Below, one piece after another: positions 1 to 8,154 of a DNA stretch of 64,000 bases; position 1 is the first letter of the stretch; each line of letters opens with the position of its first letter. Both the position numbers and the translations under genes were made by a program. The stretch comes from Maledivibacter halophilus (lineage in GTDB: Bacteria > Bacillota > Clostridia > Peptostreptococcales > Caminicellaceae). The notes below the pieces were generated by a model. It made no database searches. It was not told the DNA's origin and saw only the letters and a list, made by a program, of their open reading frames with translations. The DNA is taken from the NCBI RefSeq assembly GCF_900167445.1, contig NZ_FUZT01000012.1, forward strand, positions 62,001 through 126,000. Direction: 5' to 3'.

Positions 1-60
1 TGGGGAGATTCATATACTAAAAATTATTCCTAAATAGGTTTTAATTAGCATTTTAATGTA

Positions 61-100
61 AACCGTATGTGAAAGAATATAAATTTATGCACATACGGTT
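61..100. terminator. Hairpin, possible terminator of a gene left of the window
   Basis: Arms AACCGTATGTG (61-71) and CACATACGGTT (90-100) form a perfect 11-bp stem with an 18-nt loop, followed by TTATT. The T-tract is short, so termination is plausible but not certain. Confidence 0.55.
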
Positions 101-148
101 TTATTAATATTTGAGAAACTTGTATAATTAATATTATTAATTTTAAAA

Positions 149-186
149 TTCTTTACATGTATTATGCAATTTCCTCATTTATATAA
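149..186 (-). repeat. Dispersed intergenic motif, copy 1
   Basis: Contains TTTACATGTATTATGCAA followed by TTTCCTCA. It is almost identical to 52089-52127 and, in the opposite orientation, related to 24486-24514, 25349-25376 and, more weakly, 15001-15022. All copies are outside genes. Confidence 0.5.
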
Positions 187-505
187 AGGATCAATAAAAA
201 AGTAAAGTAATACATTTATAGGTTTAGAATTGTAATTGTAAATATTTAATACTATATTGTGAAAAAATGTCAATAATATATATTAGTACTATTTAGTACT
301 TAAACAAAGTAAAGTTTATAAAGTAATATTAAGCTTGCTAGGGAGAAAGTTAGAATTAATAGTATAAAAACACAAAAATAATTGAATAAATTTTATAATA
401 TATGGTATAGGTTTAAATTTTTTAAAACAGTATGAAGTAGTTAGTTTTTTAATAAGGCAATTAAGCAATTTGCTGAATTAATAAAAAATAGAAAGGAAGA
501 AAGAT

Positions 506-1084
506 ATGAAAAAAACTATAATTGTATTGCTTATTATTTCCATATTTAGCTTAGGCTTTTATGGATGTACTCAGCAAGAACCGCCCCAAACTGATGATGA
601 AAACCTTGGTACAGAAAATCAAGAGACACCTGATGAAGATCAGCAGGAACCTCCACAGGAGGTAACTAAAGAGGTAACTTTATACTTTGGAGGTCCAAAT
701 GCAGAGTATGTGGTGCCTGAAAAAAGAACTATTAATGTACCAGAGGATATTGAAAAAGAGGATTATATAAAACGAGTGCTAGAAGAATTAATAAAGGGTC
801 CTGAGACAGAAAATTTAAATTTTGTAATTCCTTCAGAAACAAAGGTGCTTTCTGTTAATATTGAAAACAATATTGCGTATGTTGATTTTTCAGAGGAAAT
901 GCATACTAAACATTGGGGTGGTGCAGCGGGAGAATCTATGACAATAAATTCTATAGCAAATACTCTCACAGAATTTGATTATATTGACAAGGTAAAGATT
1001 ACAGTAGATGGTGAACCTTTAGCGATAGAACATATGATACTAGAGGAGCCTGTAGGACGTAATGAAGATATGATAGCAAAATAA
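506..1084 (+). CDS. GerMN-domain lipoprotein
   Basis: A secreted lipoprotein of 192 residues. Residues 1-20 are a lipoprotein signal peptide ending in a FYGC lipobox (lipidated Cys21). A Pro/Gln/Glu/Asp-rich linker follows to about residue 55. The rest matches the GerMN (Germane) domain: the VTLYF strand, the KRVLEELIKGP helix and the AYVDFSEE strand are typical. GerMN domains occur in the spore-germination protein GerM and in other Gram-positive envelope proteins, where they are thought to bind peptidoglycan or partner proteins. The gene stands alone with AGGAAG before the ATG. A role in sporulation or the cell envelope is likely but not proven, since non-spore GerMN lipoproteins also exist. 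Confidence 0.85.
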   Translation: MKKTIIVLLIISIFSLGFYGCTQQEPPQTDDENLGTENQETPDEDQQEPPQEVTKEVTLYFGGPNAEYVVPEKRTINVPEDIEKEDYIKRVLEELIKGPETENLNFVIPSETKVLSVNIENNIAYVDFSEEMHTKHWGGAAGESMTINSIANTLTEFDYIDKVKITVDGEPLAIEHMILEEPVGRNEDMIAK

Positions 1085-1200
1085 TTAAGGAATTAGAAAG
1101 TCAAGCTTCTAAAATTCAGTAACAAAATATAAAAACAAAAAAATTTATAAAATAATACTAATATTTGATATAATAAGACGTAAACAGGAGGTGTTATTTT

Positions 1201-1584
1201 ATGAATTATAAAATGCTTCATACTTGTATTAGAGTAATGGACTTAGAAAAGTCTTTAAAATTTTATAAGGAAGCACTTGGGCTGATAGAGCAAAAAAGAA
1301 AAGACTTTCCTGAGCATAAATTTACTTTAGTTTATTTAAGTGATGAATCAGGAAATTACGAGTTAGAATTAACATATAATTACAATCCCGATAAGCCCTA
1401 TGAAATAGGAAATGGATTTAGCCACATAGCTGTGGCAGTAGATGACTTAGAGGGTTCTAGAGAAAGGCATAAGGAAATGGGTTATGAAGTTACTAAATTA
1501 ATGGGACTTCCAGGTAGTCCTCCTAGATATTATTTTGTAACTGATCCAGATGGTTATGAAGTTGAAGTTATAAGAGGAAATTAA
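1201..1584 (+). CDS. gloA: Glyoxalase I / VOC-fold lactoylglutathione lyase
   Basis: A 127-residue protein with two vicinal-oxygen-chelate beta-alpha-beta-beta-beta units, the normal length of bacterial glyoxalase I. The expected H-E-H-E metal ligands are visible: His in the MLHTCIRV strand, Glu in YELELTYN, His in FSHIAVAV and Glu in YEVEVI. The family isomerises the hemithioacetal of methylglyoxal and a thiol in the cytosol, usually with Ni2+ or Co2+. Clostridia often lack glutathione, so the physiological thiol is uncertain. The ATG has a good AGGAGGTG site upstream, and an extended -10 (TGATATAAT) lies about 30 nt further up. A hairpin terminator follows, so the gene is probably monocistronic. 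Confidence 0.88.
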   Translation: MNYKMLHTCIRVMDLEKSLKFYKEALGLIEQKRKDFPEHKFTLVYLSDESGNYELELTYNYNPDKPYEIGNGFSHIAVAVDDLEGSRERHKEMGYEVTKLMGLPGSPPRYYFVTDPDGYEVEVIRGN

Positions 1585-1630
1585 TATACTTAGAGTTTAT
1601 TTCATTATAGTAAAAAACTATATAATACAT

Positions 1631-1690
1631 AAAAAAGAATGGCTATAAAATATTGAAAAGCTCATTATTTTAAAATCATTCTTTTTTATT
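1631..1690 (+). terminator. Terminator after the glyoxalase gene
   Basis: AAAAAAGAATG (1631-1641) pairs with CATTCTTTTTT (1677-1687), leaving a 35-nt AT-rich loop. The right arm supplies the U-tract. Confidence 0.6.
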
Positions 1691-1832
1691 TAGGAAATTT
1701 TATTAAAGCAATTTCAAAGTCAATTATTTAGTTTACTTTATTAATAATTATAGAAAATAAGGAGGAAAAAAGTCAAATGATGTCTAATTGTTAAAATTAA
1801 TATTAAAATTCCCAAAAAGGAAGTGTTTATAG

Positions 1833-4800
1833 GTGGTTACTATTAATGCAAAGCTCTTTGGAACACCTAGAATAATGAAAAACAATAAACAAATAACCTT
1901 CCCTTATAGTAAGGCAGAAGCTCTTTTTTATTATTTATTAGTTGAAAAAGTTGCCTTAAGGGATAAATTAGTTAATTTGTTTTGGGGAAATTCTATTGAA
2001 AAATCTGCAAAAAAAAATTTAAGAAATGCAGTATATATTATAAAAAAGGAATTTAATGAAGATGTTTTAGTGTCTCCTAAAAGATCTATCATTCAATTGA
2101 ATACGGATATAGATTTTAACATAGACTTAGAAGAATTTTTGTATGAAAAGGGACAAAAATCTTTAAAGGCGTATAAAGGTGAGTTTCTTGAGGGTTTTTT
2201 AGTAAAGGATGCTGATGGTTTTGAAAATTGGATGATAAATTTAAAGAATCAATATAAAGAGATATTTATAAAGAAATTACATAGTGAGATCAATAATTCT
2301 TTTAAATGTGATAATCTTTTGGAAGCTGAAAAATTGTGCAAAGAATTAATAAGAATAGAAGAATTTGATGAAAGTGCATATAGACTTTTAATAGAAGTAT
2401 ATAGAAAACAAGATAGATATAATAAATGTATAGAGATTTATAATTCTTTAGTAAAATTATTGGAGGAAGAGCTTTCCATATCTCCCGATCCTAAAACAAC
2501 AAATTTATTTGATGAAGTATTAAAGGAGAGGTCAACAAATAAAGTATTAAGTGAACAAAAAAAAGAAGAATTTTTTTATGGACGTAAAAATGAGCTGAAA
2601 GAATTAAAGGATAATTATTTTAGATTTCAAAATAATAAAAAAGCAAAATCCATAATAATACTTGGTGAAGCTGGGATAGGAAAAAGTAAATTACTAAATA
2701 GATTTTTAGATTTTCTGCCAAAAGATAAAGTAAATATTTTTATAACCCATTGTTATAGAGCAGAAGAGAACTTTTTTTTAAAGCCATGGAATGAGGTGTT
2801 CCAACAATTATCCAAAATGATAGATAAAGAAAAAATAGAAATACCTAGTCATCTTGCAAAAATAATAGCAAGTATATTTCCAACATTTAATAGTAATAAA
2901 GCTGTAGTAGATGTAAATTCAGTAGAAAAGATGGATTTATTGAAATATGAAATTATAGAAGAATTTATAGTAGATACCTTAATCAAAATATCTAAGAGTA
3001 AGAAGATAATACTGGTTTTTGATGATTTACAATGGGCAGATAATATAAGCTTAATATTACTTAAAAATATTATTTTGAAAAACAGAAATCAAAATATTAT
3101 ATTAATGGCCACATGTAGAGAATCCTACGAAGAGAATATAGAAAATTTTTTAACTGATATGTTCATTTATGATATAGTAAAAAAAATAGATTTGAAGCGC
3201 TTTACTAAGACAGAAACTATTGAAATGATTATGAAGAAAATGCCTAAATGTGATTTTGATTTATATACAAAGGAATTAATATATAGAGAGACAGAGGGAA
3301 ATGCATTATTTATTGTAGAGCTTTTAAATAATATGAAGGAAAATAACAATTTTACCTTAATGACTTCTAAGATGCAAAACATTTTAAAAAGTAGGTTTTT
3401 AAATGTATCGAAGGAAGGAAGAAAAATACTTTCTATTGCCTCAGTGTTTTTTGACAAAGTTACCTTTGAATATTTACAGAAAATAAGTCAAAAAAATGAA
3501 CTTGAGCTTATTGAAATAATCGAGGAGCTTCAATTTAAGTGTCTATTTAAAGAAAGATTAGACTCAAATGACGATGTTGTATTTATATTTACCCATCAAA
3601 AACTTAGGGAGTTTATATATTCGGAGCTTAGTATCTCAAAGAAGAGAATAATCCATAAAAGAATAGCAAAATTGTTAGAAAAGGAGCTGAGAAACGATAA
3701 TACAGATGTACTTTTGTACTCTAAACTGATCTACCACTATAAAAATTCAGGGAATAAATTTATGCTTTTAAATTACAGTATAAAAAATTTAGATAAATAT
3801 CTAAATTTTAATCAAGAGGTTTTTCCTGTTATAAGCTATAGTAGCATATTTAAGAAAAAATATTTAGAATTCAACAGAAAAGAAATTATGAAACAATTAA
3901 ATGAAATAGATGAATTATTCAAAGAAGTAAAAAAAGACTGCAAGAATATGGAAGGATTAATGGAACTGGAAATTTTATTTTTACATATGCTTGGACGATA
4001 TTATATTAGAAAAGGTGATTATAACAAAGGTGTTAAAACAATAAATGATATGATTGAAAAAGCCCAAAATATAGGTAGCTTTAATTTAGCTTTAAAAGGA
4101 TACTTAGAAAAAATATATTACTGCATAAACATCTATAATGTAGCTGGTATGTCTGTAAATATAAAATATGCCTTTGACATGGCAAAGAAAAAGGGTGAAA
4201 AGGGTGATATAGGAGTACTATTTAGATTAGAAGGTTTACAGAAAATCATGGAACATAAGTATGAAAAAGGGGAGAGCTTACTTAATAGAGCAATTAGAAT
4301 TTTTAATAGTATGGAAAATAAGGATAGATATATATTAAATATTGCTGCTGCCTATAATTATATAGGAGAAAGCAAGAGATATCGTATGGAATTTGAAAAA
4401 GCCATTAAATACTATGAAAAAGCCATATCTTTATGTGAAAAAAGAGATATAGTAGGAGGCCTTACAATATTTAACACCAATGCTGGTCAAGCTTCCTATG
4501 ATATGAAAGAATATGCTAAGGCAAGGGCGTATTTTAATAGGGCTTTAGAAATTTATAAGCAATTTAATTTTCTTTGGGGGCGGTCTACAGCAAATGGCTA
4601 TTTATGTCTTTTGTTAGTAAAAGAAGGAGAATGTGATAAAGCTTTTCAACACCTTAAAAAGGCTGAAAAATGTTCTGAAAAATTAAAAAATCCCTATGAG
4701 ATAGGAATTCTTTTCAAAATAAAAGCTCTAATAGCTAAAGAAATGAAATGTGATAATAGGGTAAAGAGTATTTTTAGAGAATATTTAAATGCTCCAATTG

Positions 4801-4901
4801 AATTTTATTGTAATAAAGGTATAGAACATATGAAACAAATAAAATACCATTATGAGATAGAAGAATTTAAAAGAATAAAAACGTTTATAAAATCTTCATA
4901 G
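1833..4901 (+). CDS. Large BTAD/AAA-ATPase/TPR transcriptional regulator
   Basis: A 1022-residue cytosolic protein starting at GTG, with AGGAAG about 12 nt upstream. Residues 1-95 look like an OmpR/SARP-type winged helix. Residues about 100-235 are helical repeats of the bacterial transcriptional activator (BTAD) type. An AAA/STAND ATPase follows, with Walker A GEAGIGKS near residue 280 and Walker B ILVFDDLQWAD near residue 395. From about residue 640 there are tetratricopeptide-like helices, clearest in the EFEKAIKYYEKAISL and AKARAYFNRALEIY segments. The architecture resembles SARP and MalT/LAL-type activators that bind an inducer in the sensor region, but without a C-terminal LuxR helix-turn-helix. 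It directly precedes the BCCT transporter and molybdenum-hydroxylase genes, so it is a good candidate for their activator; that is inferred from position only. Confidence 0.82.
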   Translation: MVTINAKLFGTPRIMKNNKQITFPYSKAEALFYYLLVEKVALRDKLVNLFWGNSIEKSAKKNLRNAVYIIKKEFNEDVLVSPKRSIIQLNTDIDFNIDLEEFLYEKGQKSLKAYKGEFLEGFLVKDADGFENWMINLKNQYKEIFIKKLHSEINNSFKCDNLLEAEKLCKELIRIEEFDESAYRLLIEVYRKQDRYNKCIEIYNSLVKLLEEELSISPDPKTTNLFDEVLKERSTNKVLSEQKKEEFFYGRKNELKELKDNYFRFQNNKKAKSIIILGEAGIGKSKLLNRFLDFLPKDKVNIFITHCYRAEENFFLKPWNEVFQQLSKMIDKEKIEIPSHLAKIIASIFPTFNSNKAVVDVNSVEKMDLLKYEIIEEFIVDTLIKISKSKKIILVFDDLQWADNISLILLKNIILKNRNQNIILMATCRESYEENIENFLTDMFIYDIVKKIDLKRFTKTETIEMIMKKMPKCDFDLYTKELIYRETEGNALFIVELLNNMKENNNFTLMTSKMQNILKSRFLNVSKEGRKILSIASVFFDKVTFEYLQKISQKNELELIEIIEELQFKCLFKERLDSNDDVVFIFTHQKLREFIYSELSISKKRIIHKRIAKLLEKELRNDNTDVLLYSKLIYHYKNSGNKFMLLNYSIKNLDKYLNFNQEVFPVISYSSIFKKKYLEFNRKEIMKQLNEIDELFKEVKKDCKNMEGLMELEILFLHMLGRYYIRKGDYNKGVKTINDMIEKAQNIGSFNLALKGYLEKIYYCINIYNVAGMSVNIKYAFDMAKKKGEKGDIGVLFRLEGLQKIMEHKYEKGESLLNRAIRIFNSMENKDRYILNIAAAYNYIGESKRYRMEFEKAIKYYEKAISLCEKRDIVGGLTIFNTNAGQASYDMKEYAKARAYFNRALEIYKQFNFLWGRSTANGYLCLLLVKEGECDKAFQHLKKAEKCSEKLKNPYEIGILFKIKALIAKEMKCDNRVKSIFREYLNAPIEFYCNKGIEHMKQIKYHYEIEEFKRIKTFIKSS

Positions 4902-4930
4902 AATTTTTCCTAAATCTATGAAGATTTTGA
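4889..4930 (+). terminator. Terminator overlapping the regulator stop codon
   Basis: AAAATCTTCATAGA (4889-4902) and TCTATGAAGATTTT (4915-4928) form a perfect 14-bp stem with a 12-nt loop. The right arm ends in TTTT. The stop codon lies inside the left arm. Confidence 0.8.
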
Positions 4931-5052
4931 CGGTTTTTGGACTTTATTTTGTTAAACTATAAACAGCAATATTCAGAAAATTTTCACTTAAAAACATTGT
5001 TGAAAATTTACTAATTTTCCGAATTTTAAAAATAACTAAAGGGGGCTTTAAC

Positions 5053-6666
5053 TTGAAAATTTTAGAAAAGAACAATGGAGTAAAGCAAGCTAAATTAAGG
5101 AAAAACATTTTTTTGCCTATGTCTATTATTTTTTTAGGGGCAATTGTTTTGGGATTAGTGGCACCGAAAGCATTTTACGATATTGAAAATGTAATAGTAT
5201 CCTTTGCCTTTGATAACTTTGGTTGGCTATTTCAAATAAGTGGAAATATATTCTTGTTTATCTGCCTATGGATAGCGTTTTCCAAATATGGAGAAATTAG
5301 ACTAGGAGGAGAAAATGCAAAGCCTACAATGAGTAAATGGAATTGGTTTGCAATATCTCTTTGTGCAGGAATTGCAACAGGCATTTTGTTTTGGGGAATA
5401 GCAGAGCCAATGACTCATTTTATGGAACCACCAAAGGTATTGGGACTTGAGCCAAAGAGCGAGGCCGCAGCAATGTTTGCTATGACCACAACCTTTATTC
5501 ACTGGACCTTCTTACCCTATGGAATGTATGCTATAGCAGGGATAGCCATAGCCTTTGCTACCTTCAATATGAAACTACCTTATCAAGTTAGCTCTACATT
5601 ATATCCTCTATTTGGGAAAAAAATAAAGGGCACAGTATCAGCTGTAGTTGATAATATATGTTTATTTGCAATGGGATGTGCAGTTGCAGCCATACTTGGA
5701 GTCGGCACAATGCAAATAGGTAGTGGCTTGAATATTTTAACCGGTATAAAAACTGGGAAAGTACTATGGACTATAATTGTTGGACTCATAGTTATTACTT
5801 ATGTTATTTCAAGTTATACAGGATTAAATAGAGGTATAAGATGGTTATCCGACAAGAATTCAAAGCTGTTCTTAGGAATAATGGTCTTTATTTTTATATT
5901 TGGCCCTACGACCTTTATATTATCATTTGGTACTCAATCTGTTGGACACTTTATACGAGATTTTTTTGTAAGAACCCATTATTTAAGTCCTATTGATGGA
6001 TCCCAGTGGCCAAGATGGTGGCCTATATATTACTGGGCCATATGGTTGGCATATGCTCCACTTACCGGAATGTTTCTAGCTAGAATATCAAAGGGACGTA
6101 CTATTAGGCAGTTTATGATTGTTAATTTAATACTACCTGCTAGTTTTGGATTTTTATGGTTTTCAGTTTTCGGAGGTTCAGCTATTCATTTAGAGCTGAG
6201 TGGTGCAGGCATTTGGGAGTCTATACAAAATTTGGGTCTTGAAGTATCAGTATTTGCCTTCTTAGAACATTTTCCCTTTACTTCGCTTTTAAGTTGGGTA
6301 TTTATAATAGCTATATTTATTTCAATAGTAACTTTAGCGGATTCTATGACTACTACAGTATCATCTCTTTCTACCAATGCATATAATAATGCTGAAGTTG
6401 AGCCGCCGGGAAATGTTAAACTTTTTTGGGGAATAATAATGTCTTCAATGGCTATAATAAACCTCCTTGCAGGAGATGCAGGAGAAATAAGTGGTATAGA
6501 TGCAACTAAGCAGATTGCCACGGTGGCAGGATTTCCCCTTCTCTTTTTAATGCTGATGATAGGCTCTTCAGCAGTTGTGATGATGATAAAACATAAAGAA
6601 TTTGATTTAGCCAATAATCCGGAAACTGCAAATGTGGAAAAAGAACTACTTGAAGCTGAACAATAG
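5053..6666 (+). CDS. BCCT-family betaine/carnitine/choline-type transporter
   Basis: A 537-residue integral membrane protein with about 12 transmembrane segments and no signal peptide. It starts at TTG after an AAAGGGGG site. BCCT hallmarks are clear: WFAISLCAGIATGILFWG, the HWTFLPYGMYA segment, and a signature helix at residues 319-350 ending in FLARISKGRTIRQF. BCCT carriers move quaternary-ammonium compounds (glycine betaine, choline, carnitine) by Na+ or H+ coupling or by exchange. The aromatic box of the signature helix is altered: where BetP has Trp-Ala-Trp-Trp and a further Trp, this protein reads YWAIWLAY (residues 327-334). That suggests a substrate other than glycine betaine. It lies between a large regulator and a molybdenum-hydroxylase/HAL-like operon, so it probably imports the substrate of those enzymes. 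A hairpin terminator follows. Confidence 0.93.
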   Translation: MKILEKNNGVKQAKLRKNIFLPMSIIFLGAIVLGLVAPKAFYDIENVIVSFAFDNFGWLFQISGNIFLFICLWIAFSKYGEIRLGGENAKPTMSKWNWFAISLCAGIATGILFWGIAEPMTHFMEPPKVLGLEPKSEAAAMFAMTTTFIHWTFLPYGMYAIAGIAIAFATFNMKLPYQVSSTLYPLFGKKIKGTVSAVVDNICLFAMGCAVAAILGVGTMQIGSGLNILTGIKTGKVLWTIIVGLIVITYVISSYTGLNRGIRWLSDKNSKLFLGIMVFIFIFGPTTFILSFGTQSVGHFIRDFFVRTHYLSPIDGSQWPRWWPIYYWAIWLAYAPLTGMFLARISKGRTIRQFMIVNLILPASFGFLWFSVFGGSAIHLELSGAGIWESIQNLGLEVSVFAFLEHFPFTSLLSWVFIIAIFISIVTLADSMTTTVSSLSTNAYNNAEVEPPGNVKLFWGIIMSSMAIINLLAGDAGEISGIDATKQIATVAGFPLLFLMLMIGSSAVVMMIKHKEFDLANNPETANVEKELLEAEQ

Positions 6667-6680
6667 AGATATATAATAAG

Positions 6681-6700
6681 CTCCCCTTTGGGAGTTTTAT
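6681..6700 (+). terminator. Terminator after the BCCT gene
   Basis: CTCCC (6681-6685) pairs with GGGAG (6690-6694) around a 4-nt loop, followed by TTTTATTCTTT. Confidence 0.75.
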
Positions 6701-6711
6701 TCTTTGCTTTC

Positions 6712-6741
6712 TTGACTATTTATAGACGATTTAAATATAAA
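6712..6741 (+). promoter_or_regulatory. Sigma-A-like promoter of the molybdenum-hydroxylase/HAL-like operon
   Basis: TTGACT (6712-6717) and TATAAA (6736-6741) are separated by 18 nt, about 30 nt upstream of the first gene. It sits just after the BCCT terminator, so the downstream genes can be transcribed separately. Confidence 0.6.
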
Positions 6742-6773
6742 ATTAATTCAGCATAACTGGAAGGGGATAGACC

Positions 6774-7235
6774 ATGAAGATTGAATTTGTTGTAAATGGA
6801 ATCAAAAGAGAAGTAGATGTTAACCCAGATGAGAGATTACTTGATGTTTTAAGGAATAAATTAGGGCTTACAAGTGTGAAAGAAGGCTGTGGGGAAGGCG
6901 AATGTGGTGCATGTACTGTTATTATAAATGGTCTGGCAGTAAATTCATGCATGGTTTTAGCGCCTCAAGCTAGGGGCAAGGAAATAACTACAGTAGAAGG
7001 ATTAGAAAAAAATGGTGAACTAGATGAGCTTCAGGAGTCTTTTATAAAAAATGGTGCAATTCAGTGCGGATTCTGTACACCGGGAATGCTTATGTCCTGT
7101 AAAGCTTTACTTATGAGAAAACCAAATCCAACTGAAGAAGAAATTAGAAGAGCTATTGAAGGAAATCTTTGTAGATGTACAGGATATACAAAAATAGTTA
7201 ATGCAGTAAAGGATGTAGTTAGTAAAAATAAATAA
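6774..7235 (+). CDS. Molybdenum hydroxylase, [2Fe-2S] small subunit
   Basis: A 153-residue protein of normal length for the iron-sulfur subunit of xanthine dehydrogenase/CO dehydrogenase-type hydroxylases. The N-terminal ferredoxin-like domain carries CGEGECGAC plus a later Cys. The C-terminal helical domain carries CGFCTPG and CRCTGY, the ligands of the second cluster. It passes electrons from the Mo-pterin site to the FAD subunit. The start is the ATG after GGAAGGGG. It is the first gene of an operon with the FAD and molybdopterin subunits, in small-medium-large order. The motifs do not reveal the substrate. Confidence 0.95.
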   Translation: MKIEFVVNGIKREVDVNPDERLLDVLRNKLGLTSVKEGCGEGECGACTVIINGLAVNSCMVLAPQARGKEITTVEGLEKNGELDELQESFIKNGAIQCGFCTPGMLMSCKALLMRKPNPTEEEIRRAIEGNLCRCTGYTKIVNAVKDVVSKNK

Positions 7236-7269
7236 CTTAGCTAGTTAATTATTATTGGGAGGTGTAGTA

Positions 7270-8154
7270 ATGCAGAAAAACACAATAAAAACACCTAAAA
7301 ACATAAAAGAACTTGAAGAATGTCTAAAATTAGCAGATGATTATACTTATCTAATCTCAGGATGCACTGATTTTATGATAAGGATGAGACAATATAGTAT
7401 AAGATATGGAAGACTAATAGATTTGACAGGAATTGATGATATTAAATATATAAAAGAATCAGCAAGTTGTATAAAAATAGGAGCTGGTACTATTTTAACA
7501 GATATAGCAGAAAATGAAAGTGTAAATAAATATATTAGAGCATTGGCTCAAGCAGCAGGCAAAATAGGATCTACCCAAATTAGAAATGCTGCCACAATAG
7601 CAGGTAATATAGCCAATGCTTCACCCTGTGCCGATACCATTACACCCTTAATGGCTTTTAATGCTAAATTAAAAGTATTAAATGGACGAGGCAAAATAGT
7701 AGAAAGAAGAATTGATGAAGTAGTTGCAGGAGCAGGTAGTAATTTCCTTAAAAAGGATGAAGCAATTATAGAAGTATCAATTCCTAAATATAATGAAAAC
7801 TATTTGTCTGCTTTTTCTAAGTTAGGTAGTAGAACTTCGGTTACTATTTCTAAATTAAATGCAGCGGCTTTGGTTAAGATTAGTAATAAAAATATAATTG
7901 AAGATGCTTATATGTTTTTAGGGGCTTTGGCTCCTAAAGCCTTTAGCTGTCAATTAGCTGAAAAAGTATTATTGGATAAAAAACCAGGCATGAAAGTCTT
8001 CAAAAGTTTCTGTGAGGCTTTAACAAAACAAGTAGACATTGCTATACCTAAAAGAAGTTCAAGATATTATAAGAGAGAAGCTATTTTGGGATTAGCTTAT
8101 GATATATTTAGAAAATTATTTGGAGAAGACATATTAAAGGGGGATATGGAATGA
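7270..8154 (+). CDS. Molybdenum hydroxylase, FAD-binding medium subunit
   Basis: About 294 residues, of the CoxM/XdhB type. The ATG at 7270 is chosen because the in-frame TTG at 7255 overlaps the GGGAGGTG ribosome binding site. FAD-binding signatures are visible: an AGCTD-like YLISGCTDFM near the N terminus, and IGSTQIRNAATIAGN with the following NASPCAD in the middle. A typical C-terminal CO dehydrogenase flavoprotein domain follows. It accepts electrons from the [2Fe-2S] subunit and passes them to an unknown acceptor. Its stop overlaps the next start (ATGA), which suggests translational coupling. Confidence 0.93.
   Translation: MQKNTIKTPKNIKELEECLKLADDYTYLISGCTDFMIRMRQYSIRYGRLIDLTGIDDIKYIKESASCIKIGAGTILTDIAENESVNKYIRALAQAAGKIGSTQIRNAATIAGNIANASPCADTITPLMAFNAKLKVLNGRGKIVERRIDEVVAGAGSNFLKKDEAIIEVSIPKYNENYLSAFSKLGSRTSVTISKLNAAALVKISNKNIIEDAYMFLGALAPKAFSCQLAEKVLLDKKPGMKVFKSFCEALTKQVDIAIPKRSSRYYKREAILGLAYDIFRKLFGEDILKGDME

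Larger units (their letters stand above)
1..505. other. Intergenic region upstream of the GerMN lipoprotein gene
   Basis: No coding region is visible in these 505 bases, which are very AT-rich. They hold a hairpin at 61-100, one copy of the dispersed intergenic motif at 149-186, and two TTAGTACT units 10 bases apart at 283-290 and 293-300. The ribosome binding site of the next gene (AGGAAG) lies close to its ATG. I see no convincing promoter. Confidence 0.6.

Noticed and set aside
283..300. Two TTAGTACT units 10 nt apart
   Set aside because: Short and AT-rich; without further copies or a neighbouring regulator it is not enough for an operator call.
6186..6614. 142-codon minus-strand frame inside the BCCT gene (and similar frames inside hutH-like, livK, dhaK and his genes)
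   Set aside because: They lie antisense to clearly conserved genes and show no family motifs or ribosome binding sites.
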